From: Lentibacter sp. XHP0401
Lineage (GTDB): Bacteria; Pseudomonadota; Alphaproteobacteria; Rhodobacterales; Rhodobacteraceae
NCBI RefSeq assembly: GCF_025751535.1
Contig: NZ_JAOWLC010000005.1
Coordinates: 204,088 to 268,087 of the forward strand
Direction: 5' to 3'
Length of the DNA stretch: 64,000 bases
Shown here: positions 35,228 through 43,810 of the stretch, piece by piece
How the letters are laid out: each line of letters opens with the position of its first letter
Position numbering within the stretch: the stretch's first letter is position 1
Made by a program: the position numbers and the translations under genes
Notes under the pieces: generated by a model
The model's input: the letters and a program-made list of their open reading frames with translations, nothing else
Databases searched by the model: none
What the model was told of the DNA's origin: nothing

Positions 35228-36355
35228 ATGCATCAGCCCGTTATCACAGGAACAGGCGTTTTCACGCCCGAAGAAACGATCACAAACGCCGAGCTGGTCA
35301 AAGCCTTCAATGCCTACGCCGAATCCTATAATGCAGAACATGCCGAAGCCATCGCCGCAGGCGAGATCGAGGCCAAAGCCTCCTCTTCGGAAGAGTTTAT
35401 CTTCAAGGCCTCGGGCATCGAGCAGCGCTATGTGATGAACAAATCAGGCGTGCTCGACCCCGCCATCATGCACCCCGTCCTGCGCGAACGCAGCGATGAC
35501 GAACCCGGCATCATGGCCGAAATGGCGCTTGATGCCTGCACAAAAGCCCTCGCTCAAGCAGGCGTCGACGCCTCCGAAGTTGATCTCGTCATCTGCGCCG
35601 CCTCCAATCACGAGCGCGCCTACCCTGCCATCGCGGTTGAAATCCAGCAGCTCTTGGGCGCTGGCGGTTTTGCCTTTGATATGAATGTCGCCTGCTCTTC
35701 TGCCACCTTCGGCATTCAGGCCGCCTCCGATATGATCCGCGCAGGATCAGTGCGCAAGGCAATCGTCGTCAATCCCGAAATCTGCTCGGGTCACCTTGAA
35801 TGGCGTGACCGCGACTGCCACTTCATCTTTGGAGATGTCTGCACAGCCACCCTGATCGAGCGTGAAGACGAGGCGCAAAACCCGCTCTTCAAAATCCGTT
35901 CCACAAGCTGCGCCACCGAGTTTTCCAACAACATCCGCAACAACAACGGCTTTTTGCGACGCGCCCTGACAAGTGGCCAAAATCTGGAAGACCGCCGCGA
36001 CATGCAGTTCATGCAAGAAGGCCGCCGCGTCTTCAAAGAGGTCGTGCCAATGGTCTCCGCCCATATCCTCGCACATCTTGAGGCCGAAGACATCGCGCCC
36101 GAAAGCCTCAAGCGCATGTGGCTCCACCAAGCCAACAAAACCATGAATGATTTTGTCGGCCGCAAAGTTCTCGGCCGCGTCCCGGAGTCTGGAGAGCAAC
36201 CCAATATCCTGCAAGATTACGCCAATACCTCTTCAGCGGGCAGCATCATTGCTTTCTCAAAGCACCAGTCAGATCTTGCAAAAGGCGATATCGGCGTCAT
36301 CTGCTCCTTCGGCGCTGGCTACTCCGTCGGCTCCGTCATCGTCGAGCGGCTATAA
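35228..36355 (+). CDS. Beta-ketoacyl synthase III, PA3286-like variant
   Basis: A 375-residue ketoacyl synthase III, about 55 residues longer than typical FabH. The triad is intact: C156 in NVACSSATFG, H300 in WLHQANKTMN, N333 in YANTSSAGS. The extra length is an N-terminal insert (AFNAYAESYNAEHAEAIAAG) and matches my memory of Pseudomonas PA3286, reported to draw a medium-chain acyl-CoA from beta-oxidation into fatty acid synthesis. A similar role here is inference. A terminator follows directly. Confidence 0.85.
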   Translation: MHQPVITGTGVFTPEETITNAELVKAFNAYAESYNAEHAEAIAAGEIEAKASSSEEFIFKASGIEQRYVMNKSGVLDPAIMHPVLRERSDDEPGIMAEMALDACTKALAQAGVDASEVDLVICAASNHERAYPAIAVEIQQLLGAGGFAFDMNVACSSATFGIQAASDMIRAGSVRKAIVVNPEICSGHLEWRDRDCHFIFGDVCTATLIEREDEAQNPLFKIRSTSCATEFSNNIRNNNGFLRRALTSGQNLEDRRDMQFMQEGRRVFKEVVPMVSAHILAHLEAEDIAPESLKRMWLHQANKTMNDFVGRKVLGRVPESGEQPNILQDYANTSSAGSIIAFSKHQSDLAKGDIGVICSFGAGYSVGSVIVERL

Positions 36356-36365
36356 GCCGCGCACA

Positions 36366-36391
36366 AAAAAGGGGCCTCAAAGCCCCTTTTT
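36366..36391 (+). terminator. Rho-independent terminator after the ketoacyl synthase gene
   Basis: AAAAAGGGGC, loop CTCAAA, GCCCCTTTTT: a five-pair GC stem extended by A-T pairs with a U5 tail, 11 bases after the stop. Symmetry allows action on both strands, so it may also stop the leftward gene 36414-36875. Confidence 0.85.
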
Positions 36392-36413
36392 CCCATCGGT
36401 TTCTGCAAATAAA

Positions 36414-36875
36414 TCAGGCCCCGGCACCTACCGGGCCAAGCCGCTTCAGCTCTGCCCTTTCAAGAAGTGTGACAATTGAAAGCTCGCCATCTTCAACCTG
36501 AATAAGGCTCACATATTCCGCAGGAATAACGACATCCTTTCCTGTCAGGCCACCAATGTCCACAACCACACCAGACATCACGCCATGCTCGTTCAGCAAA
36601 ACATCCTCGATTTTGGCAACGCCATTCCAGCTCGCTCCAACAAAATTATACACGCGCGTGCTGTCCCAGTAGGATTCATCCAGATCAGGGATCGTATACA
36701 CGGTGCCGCCCTTCATTTTTTGCCAGCTTATCAATCCGTTATCTTCGGCCTGAAAACCTATGTCATGAAATGGTGCAAGCTCATCAGCCGCAAGAAGCGC
36801 ATTCTCCGAAACCTGCTGCGCAGTGGTCGCTGTCGCCATCGACAGGCTCAAAACGGTTACATGGATTATATTCAT
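36414..36875 (-). CDS. Secreted PRC-barrel-like protein
   Basis: A 153-residue protein with a signal peptide (MNIIHVTVLSLSMATATTAQQ). NGVAKIEDVLLNEHGVMSGVVVDIGGLTGKDV fits the PRC-barrel pattern (an I-x-D-hydrophobic strand, a G-x-V-x-hydrophobic strand, then a glycine turn). Such proteins often bind other proteins or respond to stress in the periplasm. ATG 36875 follows GGAGG. It is not closely linked to neighbours; a bidirectional terminator lies downstream. Confidence 0.75.
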   Translation of the reverse strand: MNIIHVTVLSLSMATATTAQQVSENALLAADELAPFHDIGFQAEDNGLISWQKMKGGTVYTIPDLDESYWDSTRVYNFVGASWNGVAKIEDVLLNEHGVMSGVVVDIGGLTGKDVVIPAEYVSLIQVEDGELSIVTLLERAELKRLGPVGAGA

Positions 36876-36979
36876 TTTAACCTCCTCAACGGTTCGGTTG
36901 CTTGCATGAGAAACGCGGCTCATTGATAAAAGTTCCCTCCCGAACTCTTGTCTTGGCCAAATATCTGAGCCAACTCCGC

Positions 36980-37234
36980 CTAGACTTCAGGCGCATCCGC
37001 AGGTGGAACAACACCAAAATCACCGGGTTCATGGCGTGGGTTCCAATCGGGGTCGTCACGCTTCACTTTACGCGAAATCAGGTATCCAGCAGGGTATGCC
37101 AGAAGCAGCCCTGCTCCGGCAGCAATCACGATTGCCCAGAGGTTGTAGTATCCGAGCACAAGAGCAATGATAACGAATGTCCCAGAAAGCGACCAAGCCG
37201 CCATCATTGTGATATAAAAAGCCAATCTATCCAT
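36980..37234 (-). CDS. Small two-helix inner-membrane protein
   Basis: An 84-residue protein with two membrane helices (FYITMMAAWSLSGTFVIIALVLG, then LWAIVIAAGAGLLLAYPAGYLI) and a polar acidic tail rich in proline (RHEPGDFGVVPPADAPEV). No family recognised with confidence. ATG 37234 has AAAGGAG about seven bases upstream. AT-richer flanks on both sides suggest its own promoter. Confidence 0.7.
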   Translation of the reverse strand: MDRLAFYITMMAAWSLSGTFVIIALVLGYYNLWAIVIAAGAGLLLAYPAGYLISRKVKRDDPDWNPRHEPGDFGVVPPADAPEV

Positions 37235-37357
37235 AACATGTCTCCTTTCCGTTAAAGAGCAAACGCAAAAGAGGGCCCTCAGGTTCCAATCCACTTGTTT
37301 TCTCTGGGATATATGGAAGCATTTTGGATGATCTACGGCTTCAAAAACAGTTCGGAG

Positions 37358-37753
37358 TCAGTTGGGGCAGGTCGTTCCCTCTCCCGATGCATAGCGCCAA
37401 GGGATAGAGCAGCCTTCTGCATCAAAGGCATAAAACGCCGCGTTCTCGTCATCGGTTGAAAACGGCAAAGGCGGCTCGACTGTCACCCGCAGCCAGGCAC
37501 TCACCCCAGCAGGCGCAACACACCAGCCAAAGCCCTCCTCGTCACGCACAGCCCAGCCCCACTCTTCTGCCACATCGCGGATTTCATCAGCGCTCAAACA
37601 CTCGCTTTCGGGCAAGGCCGCGTCAAAGGCGCGGCGGGCATCGCTGTGTGCATCCGTGCTGCTGCTTTCCCAGCCCGAAAACATGTGTTTGCAGCCAAAA
37701 TAGCCAAACGCGATCAGCAGTAAAAGGCTCACAATCGCTCCAAACCTACGCAT
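37358..37753 (-). CDS. Hypothetical membrane-anchored protein upstream of its own small operon with tdk
   Basis: A 131-residue protein with an N-terminal hydrophobic helix (IVSLLLLIAFGYFG) and a soluble part with several cysteines (SECLSADEIRD, GFGWCVAPAG, EGCSIPW, TTCPN), suggesting a periplasmic domain with disulfides. No family recognised. Its start overlaps the tdk stop by eight bases, so it is translated from the tdk message. Confidence 0.7.
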   Translation of the reverse strand: MRRFGAIVSLLLLIAFGYFGCKHMFSGWESSSTDAHSDARRAFDAALPESECLSADEIRDVAEEWGWAVRDEEGFGWCVAPAGVSAWLRVTVEPPLPFSTDDENAAFYAFDAEGCSIPWRYASGEGTTCPN

Positions 37754-38327
37754 CTCCGACCGCCTCTCGCCAGTGGCGTCGGCACAAACTCACATAAGTC
37801 TCGTTACCGCCGATAAGAATCTGCGCACCGTCCATCAGCGGCGTGCCGTCAGGCCCGTTTCGCACAACCATCGTCGCCTTGCGCCCGCAATGGCAAATCG
37901 TACGCACTTCACGCATCTCGTCGGCCCAAGCCAGAAGCGCCGCGGAACTCGGAAACAATTCGCCGCGAAAATCAACCCGTAGCCCGTAGCACATCACCGG
38001 AACAGCAAGGTCATCGACAACCCGCGCCAGTTGCCAGACTTGCTCCTTGTCCATGAAATGCGCTTCGTCGATAAAAACACAGGCCACAGGCCCTTCGGCC
38101 AACCTTGCCTCGATCTTGGCAAACAGATCATCACCTTGCGAAAATACATCCGCATCCGCACCGATCCCGATACGGCTGGCAATCCGCCCGCGCCCGGCCC
38201 GGTCATCAAACGCAGCAATCATCAGATAGGGTGTCATCCCGCGCTCGCGGTAGTTATGCGCCGCCTGCAAAAGCACAGCCGATTTGCCCGCGTTCATCGT
38301 CGAGTAGTTAAAATACAGTTTTGCCAT
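37746..38327 (-). CDS. tdk: Thymidine kinase
   Basis: A 193-residue type II thymidine kinase that phosphorylates salvaged thymidine with ATP. Walker A is STMNAGKSAVLLQ (K15), the Walker B-like segment is ACVFIDEAHFMDKEQVWQL, and zinc ligands are in CHCGRKATM and the final SLCRRHW. It fits with the cdd-deoA-deoB-upp salvage operon further right. The gene is transcribed leftward from a gap with two leftward terminators upstream, so it should have its own promoter below 38396. Confidence 0.94.
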   Translation of the reverse strand: MAKLYFNYSTMNAGKSAVLLQAAHNYRERGMTPYLMIAAFDDRAGRGRIASRIGIGADADVFSQGDDLFAKIEARLAEGPVACVFIDEAHFMDKEQVWQLARVVDDLAVPVMCYGLRVDFRGELFPSSAALLAWADEMREVRTICHCGRKATMVVRNGPDGTPLMDGAQILIGGNETYVSLCRRHWREAVGDA

Positions 38328-38395
38328 GGCTCTGTTCTATCCGCTCCCGACTCCAATTCAATATGAAAAATCTACGTGAAACAGACAAAAAAATA

Positions 38396-38422
38396 CCGCT
38401 TCACTGATTACCAGTGAAGCGG
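38396..38422 (-). terminator. Leftward rho-independent terminator upstream of tdk
   Basis: On the minus strand CCGCTTCACTG, five loop bases, CAGTGAAGCGG, then TATTTTTTTG: an eleven-pair stem with a U7 tail. It lies upstream of the leftward tdk, so it must end some other leftward transcript arising between here and 38716. Confidence 0.85.
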
Positions 38423-38581
38423 CAAAACTCGCACCAGGACGGGGCCGTGCAGCCTACGCATACAGGACAGGCCACTGGGGATGGAGCTTGTACGCACCAC
38501 ACGACCCCTGCGAGGCCTTTTGAGCGCAAACACCGCAGCAAAGGCCCCATTATTTGGCAGCATTAAATACATGCCACTCAT
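38408..38581 (-). other. Candidate small RNA or 57-residue protein gene in the tdk upstream gap
   Basis: This region ends in a strong leftward terminator and otherwise has no annotatable gene. A 57-codon minus-strand frame fills it exactly, ending with CAC TGG TAA inside the terminator loop; the product is arginine-rich (LKRPRRGRVVR, LSCMRRLHGPVLVRVLPLHW). There is no good ribosome site, and another terminator-like hairpin lies immediately before its first ATG. The GC-rich sequence with GGGGCC/GGCCCC arms could equally be a structured RNA. It matches no tmRNA, 6S or SRP RNA motif that I know. Confidence 0.35.
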
Positions 38582-38582
38582 T

Positions 38583-38606
38583 AAAAAAACCTGAAAACCA
38601 CAGGTT
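38583..38606 (-). terminator. Second leftward terminator-like hairpin
   Basis: On the minus strand AACCTG, loop TGGTTTT, CAGGTT followed by TTTTT. It lies between the candidate small gene and the rightward gene at 38717. It could end a short leftward transcript or serve as an attenuator for the candidate gene just after it. Confidence 0.55.
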
Positions 38607-38716
38607 AATTCAGCAATGACATTTGTAACCAAACCGTTTAATGGGAAAAGACAGTTTGAATTCCCCTCGCGAGATGTATGCGATGGGCCAGGAATGAGTT
38701 GGTAGGCAGGCAGGAT

Positions 38717-39175
38717 ATGGCAGGCGTTGGAAGTTACCTTAAGAAACACACGGAAGCACTGGTAAAAGACGTCGGGATCGAGCCCGCGTGCGTGCTGACC
38801 GGCAAATCAAAGGCCACTCTGGGCCGCTACTATTCTGACAATGAGGAACACGCAGATCGCTTTATGCCGATCGACGCAGTGGCAGCCCTTGAAGAAGCCG
38901 CAAGCTTCCCGCACGTCACAGCCGCTCTGGCCGATCTGAAGGGCATTACGCTGTCACGCGACGACCGCCGCAAAAACACTGAGGACAAAGGCGGCATCAA
39001 CTCCGATGTCATCGTTCTCAGCCAGCGCTTCGCCATGCTCATGGCTGAGTATTCGCAATCCATTGAAGACGGCGTCATCACCGCCAACGAGGCCAAACGC
39101 CTGCTCAAAGAGACCCTCATGTTGCAGCAGGTTCTGATTGATATGAAGCTGCACCTCGAAGACGAGTCCGTCTGA
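38717..39175 (+). CDS. Phage CII-like putative DNA-binding protein
   Basis: A 152-residue protein. Residues about 24-70 (LTGKSKATLGRYYSDNEEHA, then DRFMPIDAVAALEEAASFPH) resemble the helix-turn-helix part of phage CII/CP76-type regulators, and the C-terminal half (residues 95-150) is a probable coiled coil. It is isolated, with no phage genes near, so it is likely a host-adapted regulator. ATG 38717 has AGGCAGG upstream. The target is unknown. Confidence 0.6.
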   Translation: MAGVGSYLKKHTEALVKDVGIEPACVLTGKSKATLGRYYSDNEEHADRFMPIDAVAALEEAASFPHVTAALADLKGITLSRDDRRKNTEDKGGINSDVIVLSQRFAMLMAEYSQSIEDGVITANEAKRLLKETLMLQQVLIDMKLHLEDESV

Positions 39176-39198
39176 GCGCAAATGCCGAAGGGGCGTGG

Positions 39199-39708
39199 TT
39201 ACCCTTCGGCCACAGCCCCGTAACCGCGGCGGTTGTGCAAAAGCGGCAGCGCATTCGCACCAAGCACGACGTCCTGCACAGCCCCGAACAACACATGATG
39301 CGTGCCCACAAGACTTTGCTCGCTCAAAAGGCAGTCATAGCTCGCCAGCGCATCTTCAAGCCGTAAAAGCCCGCTCGCGGCGCGCACCCAGTTTCCTTTG
39401 GCAAAACGGTCCTCGTCCTTGCCGCTGCGCCCCGCAAAGCGCTCCGACAGGTCTTCATGCGCCCCACCCAGCATATTCACACAGAACACACCATTGGCAC
39501 GGATCATCTGCGCCGTGCTGCTTTCATGATGCAAGCAAATCAAAAGCCTTGGCTCGCTCACATCCGCTGACACGCTCGAAAACGCGGTCACAGTCACACC
39601 GCCCCGCCCGGCAGGGCCATCGGTCGTAACAATGTAGATAGAATTGGCCGCACGGCTCATGGCTTCCAAAAACCTGCCGCGCAAATCATCTGCTTGCTCA
39701 CCGCTCAT
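39199..39708 (-). CDS. Flavin reductase-like FMN-binding protein
   Basis: A 169-residue member of the flavin reductase (HpaC-like) family that supplies reduced flavin to monooxygenases or acts as an FMN oxidoreductase. AMSRAANSIYIVTTDGPAGR, GVTVTAFSSVSADVSEPRLL, CLHHESSTAQMIRANGVFCV and the late GTHHVLFGAVQDV are typical. ATG 39708 follows GAGG. No oxygenase partner is adjacent, so the partner is unknown. Confidence 0.88.
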   Translation of the reverse strand: MSGEQADDLRGRFLEAMSRAANSIYIVTTDGPAGRGGVTVTAFSSVSADVSEPRLLICLHHESSTAQMIRANGVFCVNMLGGAHEDLSERFAGRSGKDEDRFAKGNWVRAASGLLRLEDALASYDCLLSEQSLVGTHHVLFGAVQDVVLGANALPLLHNRRGYGAVAEG

Positions 39709-39844
39709 CGCCTCAACCCTCGCCTGCTTCCCAAAAATCACCTGCTTGCTCTGCCACGGCAAACAACAGGTTACAAGCCGAGCCCGATAAAGCACCCCTA
39801 TGGCAAAATTCTGGCAAAGCCAGACTCAATTGCCGACCGATCCT

Positions 39845-39940
39845 GATCTTCTTCTGTTCAAAAGACCTCGGGGAGAGCGCGAGAGGGGCAGCGCCCCTCT
39901 CGCCACCGTCGGATTTCGCTTTGCGAAATCCGACCATAAA
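39845..39940. repeat. Intergenic repeat copy C
   Basis: TCTTCTTCTGTTCAAAAGACCTCGGGG is followed by GCGAGAGGGGC-AGC-GCCCCTCTCGC and then GTCGGATTTCGC-TTT-GCGAAATCCGAC, two long perfect hairpins. The element shares the TTCTTCTGTTC/ACCTCGGGG core with the copy at 43811 and, reversed, with 25720. It lies between the flavin reductase and molybdenum hydroxylase genes, where it could stop leftward transcription. Confidence 0.65.
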
Positions 39941-39961
39941 GGCTTAAACGCTGCAGGCATT

Positions 39962-42208
39962 TTAGCTCGCAAACTCCACAAACATCGAAAATGGCATCTG
40001 CCTCAGCCTCACACCCGTCGCCGCGTAAATCGCCGCCGCCAAAGCAGGCGCTGCTGGCGGTACAGGCGGCTCACCCACGCCCCTCACAACATCACCGTTC
40101 TCAAGCCCGCGCACAATAATATCGGGACACTGGTTCATCCGCATACCCTCAAAGCTGTCAAAGTTCTGCTGCTCGGCAATCCCGCCGTCATAGGTAATCT
40201 CGCAATTCATCGCGTGCCCAAGCCCGAAGACAACACCGCCCTGCACCTGGTTCTCGAAATTCACAGGGTCAATCACACGGCCCACTTCCGCCGCCACATA
40301 AACCTTATCAATCCTGATGCCGTCGTCCGTGTCCGTCACCTCAACCACCTCGGCACAATCGACCCCGAACGAACGCGTCATCGCGACGCCACGCCCTCTG
40401 CGCGGCCCCAGGCTCGCTCCGTTCCAGCCCGACATTTCCGCAACCGCCTCAAGCACCTTTCGCGCCAGCGGATCACTGGCAAGCCTGAGCCTCTCCTCCA
40501 TCGGGTCCGCACCCGCAGCTTCAATCAACTCTTCCAAACCGAGGTTATAGAAAAACCCGTTGCTGCTCGCCCCAACAGAGCGCCACGAACTCACAGGCGC
40601 CAGCGGATCAGCGCGGTATCCCGTCACCCGATGATGCGGGATGGCCAAAGCCTGTTCAAATGCTCCCGCCACAATCTGGCTGTCAGGCCCGGGCATACTC
40701 AGCCCCTGCCGCCCCATCTGGCTCACAATCACACTCGGCATCGCAATGCCCAGGTCATAAGCTTCCACACGCCCGTCTTTCACCGTGCCGCGCATCTTCG
40801 CCATAGCAATCTGGCGTGTATAGTCATGCGCCATATCGGTCTCGCGGCTGTAAGTGAGCTTCACAGGCACACCCTTCATTTGCACGGCCACTTCCGCTGC
40901 CTGCCGCACAACATCATCTTCCAGACGATGCCCGAAGCTGCCACCCATCATCAGCACATGCACATGCACATCCTCGTTTGACACACCTGCAATCTTCGCA
41001 ACGCTGGCCTGCACAAACCGCGGGATCTGCGTGCCCGTCCAGACATCCACACGTCCTTCTCCCACACGCACAACAGCGTTCACAGGCTCCATCGGCGCAT
41101 GCGCCAGATAGGGCGCACGGTATGTCGCCTCAATCACCTCGCCACTCTCAAGCGCCGCCTCCACATCGCCGTCATCGCGCACGCGGCTGTCCTGCTTGTC
41201 CGCCACAAATGAGGCCTCAAGCGCTGCCCAATGCGCCTCCATATTCGCTGGCATCGCCGCTTCGCCCCACTCGGCCTCAACAGCCTCAGCCGCCTGAAAC
41301 GCGCGCCATGTATTGTCCGCCACAACAGCCACACCACCACTCACTTCATAAGCCCCGCTCACACCGCGCATCTCAAGCGCCGCGCCGGCGTCATAGCTCA
41401 CAAGCGTGCCGCCTTGCTGCGGCGAAAGCTTCACCGCAGCATGCACCATGTCTTCGATTTCAAAATCAATCCCGTAATCCTGCGTGCCGGTGACCTTCGC
41501 CAGCATTTCAACCCGCTTCATCGGCTTGCCGATATAGCGCCATTCCTCTGGCGCACGTAGCGTCACATCCTGCACAGGCTCCATGCCCGCAACAGCCTCG
41601 GCCAGTTCCTCATAGGCAAGCGCAGTTCCGTCAGGCGCAATCACACGGCCCGCTTCAGTGCGCAGCTCCGTAACAGCCACGCCCAATTGTTCCGAGGCGG
41701 CCAGCTTCAGCGTCTCGCGCGCACTCGCACCCGCCGCACGCAGCTTCACAAACCCGTCCGCAACAGTGGTCGATCCGCCGGTAATCTGCATTCCCATAAT
41801 CTTCATCACCGTGCCGAGAACGCCTGTCAAAGCATCCTGCACAAAGCCCTCATTCGGCGCGCTGAACGCTGCCGCCTCAGGTGCCAAAGCCGTGTTCCAA
41901 TAGGCGCGGTCCGGCGGGCCGGGATCAACCTTCACCGCCGCAAGGTCCACATCCAGCTCCTCGGCAATCAGTGCCGCCTGCACGTGGTAAGCGCCCTGCC
42001 CCTTATCCGCCCGCGGCGTAACTAGGGTCACCCCCGAGGCGTCAATCTTCACATATGGCGTCAGCGCCGCCTCACCCTCAGCCAAACCGCCCAGAAGCGG
42101 GTTTGCATAGGGCGTCTTGTAGCGCCACACCCCAAAAGCCACACCGCCGGCAACAGCCGCCGAACCAATCAGAAACGTGCGTCGCGCAATCGTCTTTACC
42201 TTGCCCAT
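39962..42208 (-). CDS. Molybdenum hydroxylase large subunit (isoquinoline 1-oxidoreductase beta-like)
   Basis: A 748-residue molybdopterin-binding subunit of the xanthine dehydrogenase family, of the IorB type that pairs with a small 2Fe-2S subunit. A twin-arginine signal (ARRTFLIGSAAVAGGVAFG) starts the protein, implying periplasmic export as a folded heterodimer. Blocks include HAPMEPVNAVVRV, GGSFGHRLEDDVV, PVSSWRSVGASSNGF and VQGGVVFGLGHAM. The substrate could be an N-heterocycle or aldehyde; not determinable. It follows the small-subunit gene by three bases. Confidence 0.88.
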   Translation of the reverse strand: MGKVKTIARRTFLIGSAAVAGGVAFGVWRYKTPYANPLLGGLAEGEAALTPYVKIDASGVTLVTPRADKGQGAYHVQAALIAEELDVDLAAVKVDPGPPDRAYWNTALAPEAAAFSAPNEGFVQDALTGVLGTVMKIMGMQITGGSTTVADGFVKLRAAGASARETLKLAASEQLGVAVTELRTEAGRVIAPDGTALAYEELAEAVAGMEPVQDVTLRAPEEWRYIGKPMKRVEMLAKVTGTQDYGIDFEIEDMVHAAVKLSPQQGGTLVSYDAGAALEMRGVSGAYEVSGGVAVVADNTWRAFQAAEAVEAEWGEAAMPANMEAHWAALEASFVADKQDSRVRDDGDVEAALESGEVIEATYRAPYLAHAPMEPVNAVVRVGEGRVDVWTGTQIPRFVQASVAKIAGVSNEDVHVHVLMMGGSFGHRLEDDVVRQAAEVAVQMKGVPVKLTYSRETDMAHDYTRQIAMAKMRGTVKDGRVEAYDLGIAMPSVIVSQMGRQGLSMPGPDSQIVAGAFEQALAIPHHRVTGYRADPLAPVSSWRSVGASSNGFFYNLGLEELIEAAGADPMEERLRLASDPLARKVLEAVAEMSGWNGASLGPRRGRGVAMTRSFGVDCAEVVEVTDTDDGIRIDKVYVAAEVGRVIDPVNFENQVQGGVVFGLGHAMNCEITYDGGIAEQQNFDSFEGMRMNQCPDIIVRGLENGDVVRGVGEPPVPPAAPALAAAIYAATGVRLRQMPFSMFVEFAS

Positions 42209-42211
42209 GTC

Positions 42212-42670
42212 TCAGCCCTCCGCCAGCGTCTTGGCCGCTGTCTTCACAGCCGCCCTGATGCGCGGATACGTCCCGCAGCGGCACAGATTGCCGCTCATCG
42301 CCTCGTCAATATCGCTATCACTGGGGCTCGCATTCTCTGCAAGCAAAGCCGCCGCCTGCATCACCTGACCACTCTGGCAATAGCCGCATTGCGCCACCTG
42401 ATGTTCCTCCCAAGCCGCTTGCACCGCATGCATCGCATCAGGTGTGCCAAGCCCGTTGATGGTGGTAACAGCCCCCCAAACATCCTCCGCCAGAACCTGA
42501 CAAGAGCGCACCGCCTCGCCGTCGATATGCACGGTGCAAGCCCCGCAAGCCGCGATTCCGCAGCCATATTTCACACCTTTGATGCCCAGCTCGTCGCGCA
42601 AGACCCACAGAAGCGGCATCTCGCCCTCTACGTCCAAGTCGTGCGTCGCTCCGTCCACTGTCAGTTGCAT
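42212..42670 (-). CDS. Molybdenum hydroxylase 2Fe-2S subunit (isoquinoline 1-oxidoreductase alpha-like)
   Basis: A 152-residue protein with two iron-sulfur clusters. The plant-type ferredoxin motif is [18 protein letters not shown], with a fourth cysteine in VRSCQVL; the C-terminal helical cluster ligands are in [12 protein letters not shown] and [16 protein letters not shown]. It passes electrons from the molybdenum subunit encoded three bases downstream. ATG 42670 has AAGGA upstream and lies 144 bases from a divergent AraC gene. Confidence 0.93.
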   Translation of the reverse strand: MQLTVDGATHDLDVEGEMPLLWVLRDELGIKGVKYGCGIAACGACTVHIDGEAVRSCQVLAEDVWGAVTTINGLGTPDAMHAVQAAWEEHQVAQCGYCQSGQVMQAAALLAENASPSDSDIDEAMSGNLCRCGTYPRIRAAVKTAAKTLAEG

Positions 42671-42814
42671 ATCGCGTCCTTTTTTACTTGTCTGGATCAA
42701 TCTAGCCACTTGCGCCCAAAGTTAAACTCGCAAATCGCGCCAAATGACTTGCAGATCACGCCAATCGCGCCGACCATACTGGCAAAATTTCCCCCGTCAG
42801 TGAAAATACTTCGT

Positions 42815-43810
42815 ATGAAACACCCCCAAACCTACGCCATTCAAGAGCCTCTGGCCTATTTCTCAAGCCTCACAGGCGTTTCACCCGCCCGCGTTCTGCG
42901 CCGTGCCGGCCTTCCCGAAAGCTTCCTGTCGCAGCCTAAAACCGAAGTTGACGCAGAACATTTCTTTAGTATCTGGTCTGCCGCCACCGCCGAAATAGAC
43001 AACCACGACGCGCAACTCGACTTTGGCACAGCCTTCGCCAACAAAGCCTTTACACCCTGTCATCTGGCCTATTCCGCCTCGGCAACCCTGCGCGACGGGC
43101 TCACGCGCCTTGCACTCTTCAAGCCTTTGGTCGCTCCCCTCTCGATCACCCTCAGTGACACGGCCAAAGGCCTTCAGGTCCGCATCTCGCCCGCCCAAGA
43201 GGGTCTCACAGTCCCGCCCGATCTGGCCCGCTTCGAGCTGGCATATTTTCTCACAACCTTCCGCCAAAGCACGGGCGCCGCCATCATTCCGCTCGAAATC
43301 GCCCTGCCCGATCTGAACGGCTTCTCTGCGCGAGAGCGGGACTTCTGCGGCATCACGCCCACGGCGGCCCCCGACCTCACCATAAGTCTCAGCCATGAAG
43401 ATGCTGCACGCCCCCTGCTTTCGGCCAATACCGCCCTGCTGAAAACACTCGAGCCAATGCTCATCCGCGAACTCGCGACCAAACCGTCATCAGCCCCCCT
43501 TGGCCAGCGTGTTCACAACATCCTGCTGGAAATGCTCCCCGCAGGCGAAGCCAGACTGAGCGAAGCCGCCTCCCGCCTGCATATGTCGCCCCGCTCGCTC
43601 CAGCGCGGCCTCACAAGCGAAGGGCTCAGTTTCCAGATTCTGCTCAAACAAGCCCGCCTGAAAGCCGCAAAAACCTATCTCGCCCACCCCGACATTTCCA
43701 CAGCCGAAATCGCCTACCTTCTCGCCTTCCGCGATACAAATTCCTTCTTCCGCGCCTTCCAAAGCTGGACAGGCACAACCCCGAACAAAGCCCGCCAAAA
43801 CGCGCTCTAG
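42815..43810 (+). CDS. AraC family transcriptional regulator
   Basis: A 331-residue regulator with an N-terminal arabinose-binding-like domain (FSSLTGVSPARVLRRAGLPE and so on) and a C-terminal AraC helix-turn-helix pair: LSEAASRLHMSPRSLQRGLT and ISTAEIAYLLAFRDTNSFFR, then AFQSWTGTTPNKAR. It is divergent from the molybdenum hydroxylase genes, making them its probable target. ATG 42815 is preferred; GTG 42800 would add five residues. Confidence 0.9.
   Translation: MKHPQTYAIQEPLAYFSSLTGVSPARVLRRAGLPESFLSQPKTEVDAEHFFSIWSAATAEIDNHDAQLDFGTAFANKAFTPCHLAYSASATLRDGLTRLALFKPLVAPLSITLSDTAKGLQVRISPAQEGLTVPPDLARFELAYFLTTFRQSTGAAIIPLEIALPDLNGFSARERDFCGITPTAAPDLTISLSHEDAARPLLSANTALLKTLEPMLIRELATKPSSAPLGQRVHNILLEMLPAGEARLSEAASRLHMSPRSLQRGLTSEGLSFQILLKQARLKAAKTYLAHPDISTAEIAYLLAFRDTNSFFRAFQSWTGTTPNKARQNAL

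Noticed and set aside
38408..38749. Full 113-codon leftward frame through the tdk gap as a protein
   Set aside because: It would read through a terminator-like hairpin and overlap the start of the rightward CII-like gene; only the last 57 codons are kept as a weak candidate.
38717..39175. Prophage remnant suggested by the CII-like protein
   Set aside because: No other phage gene, integrase or attachment repeat lies nearby, and the flanking genes are ordinary.
39800..40981. A 393-codon rightward frame
   Set aside because: Overlaps the intergenic repeat and the molybdenum hydroxylase gene on the other strand; composition of a shadow frame.
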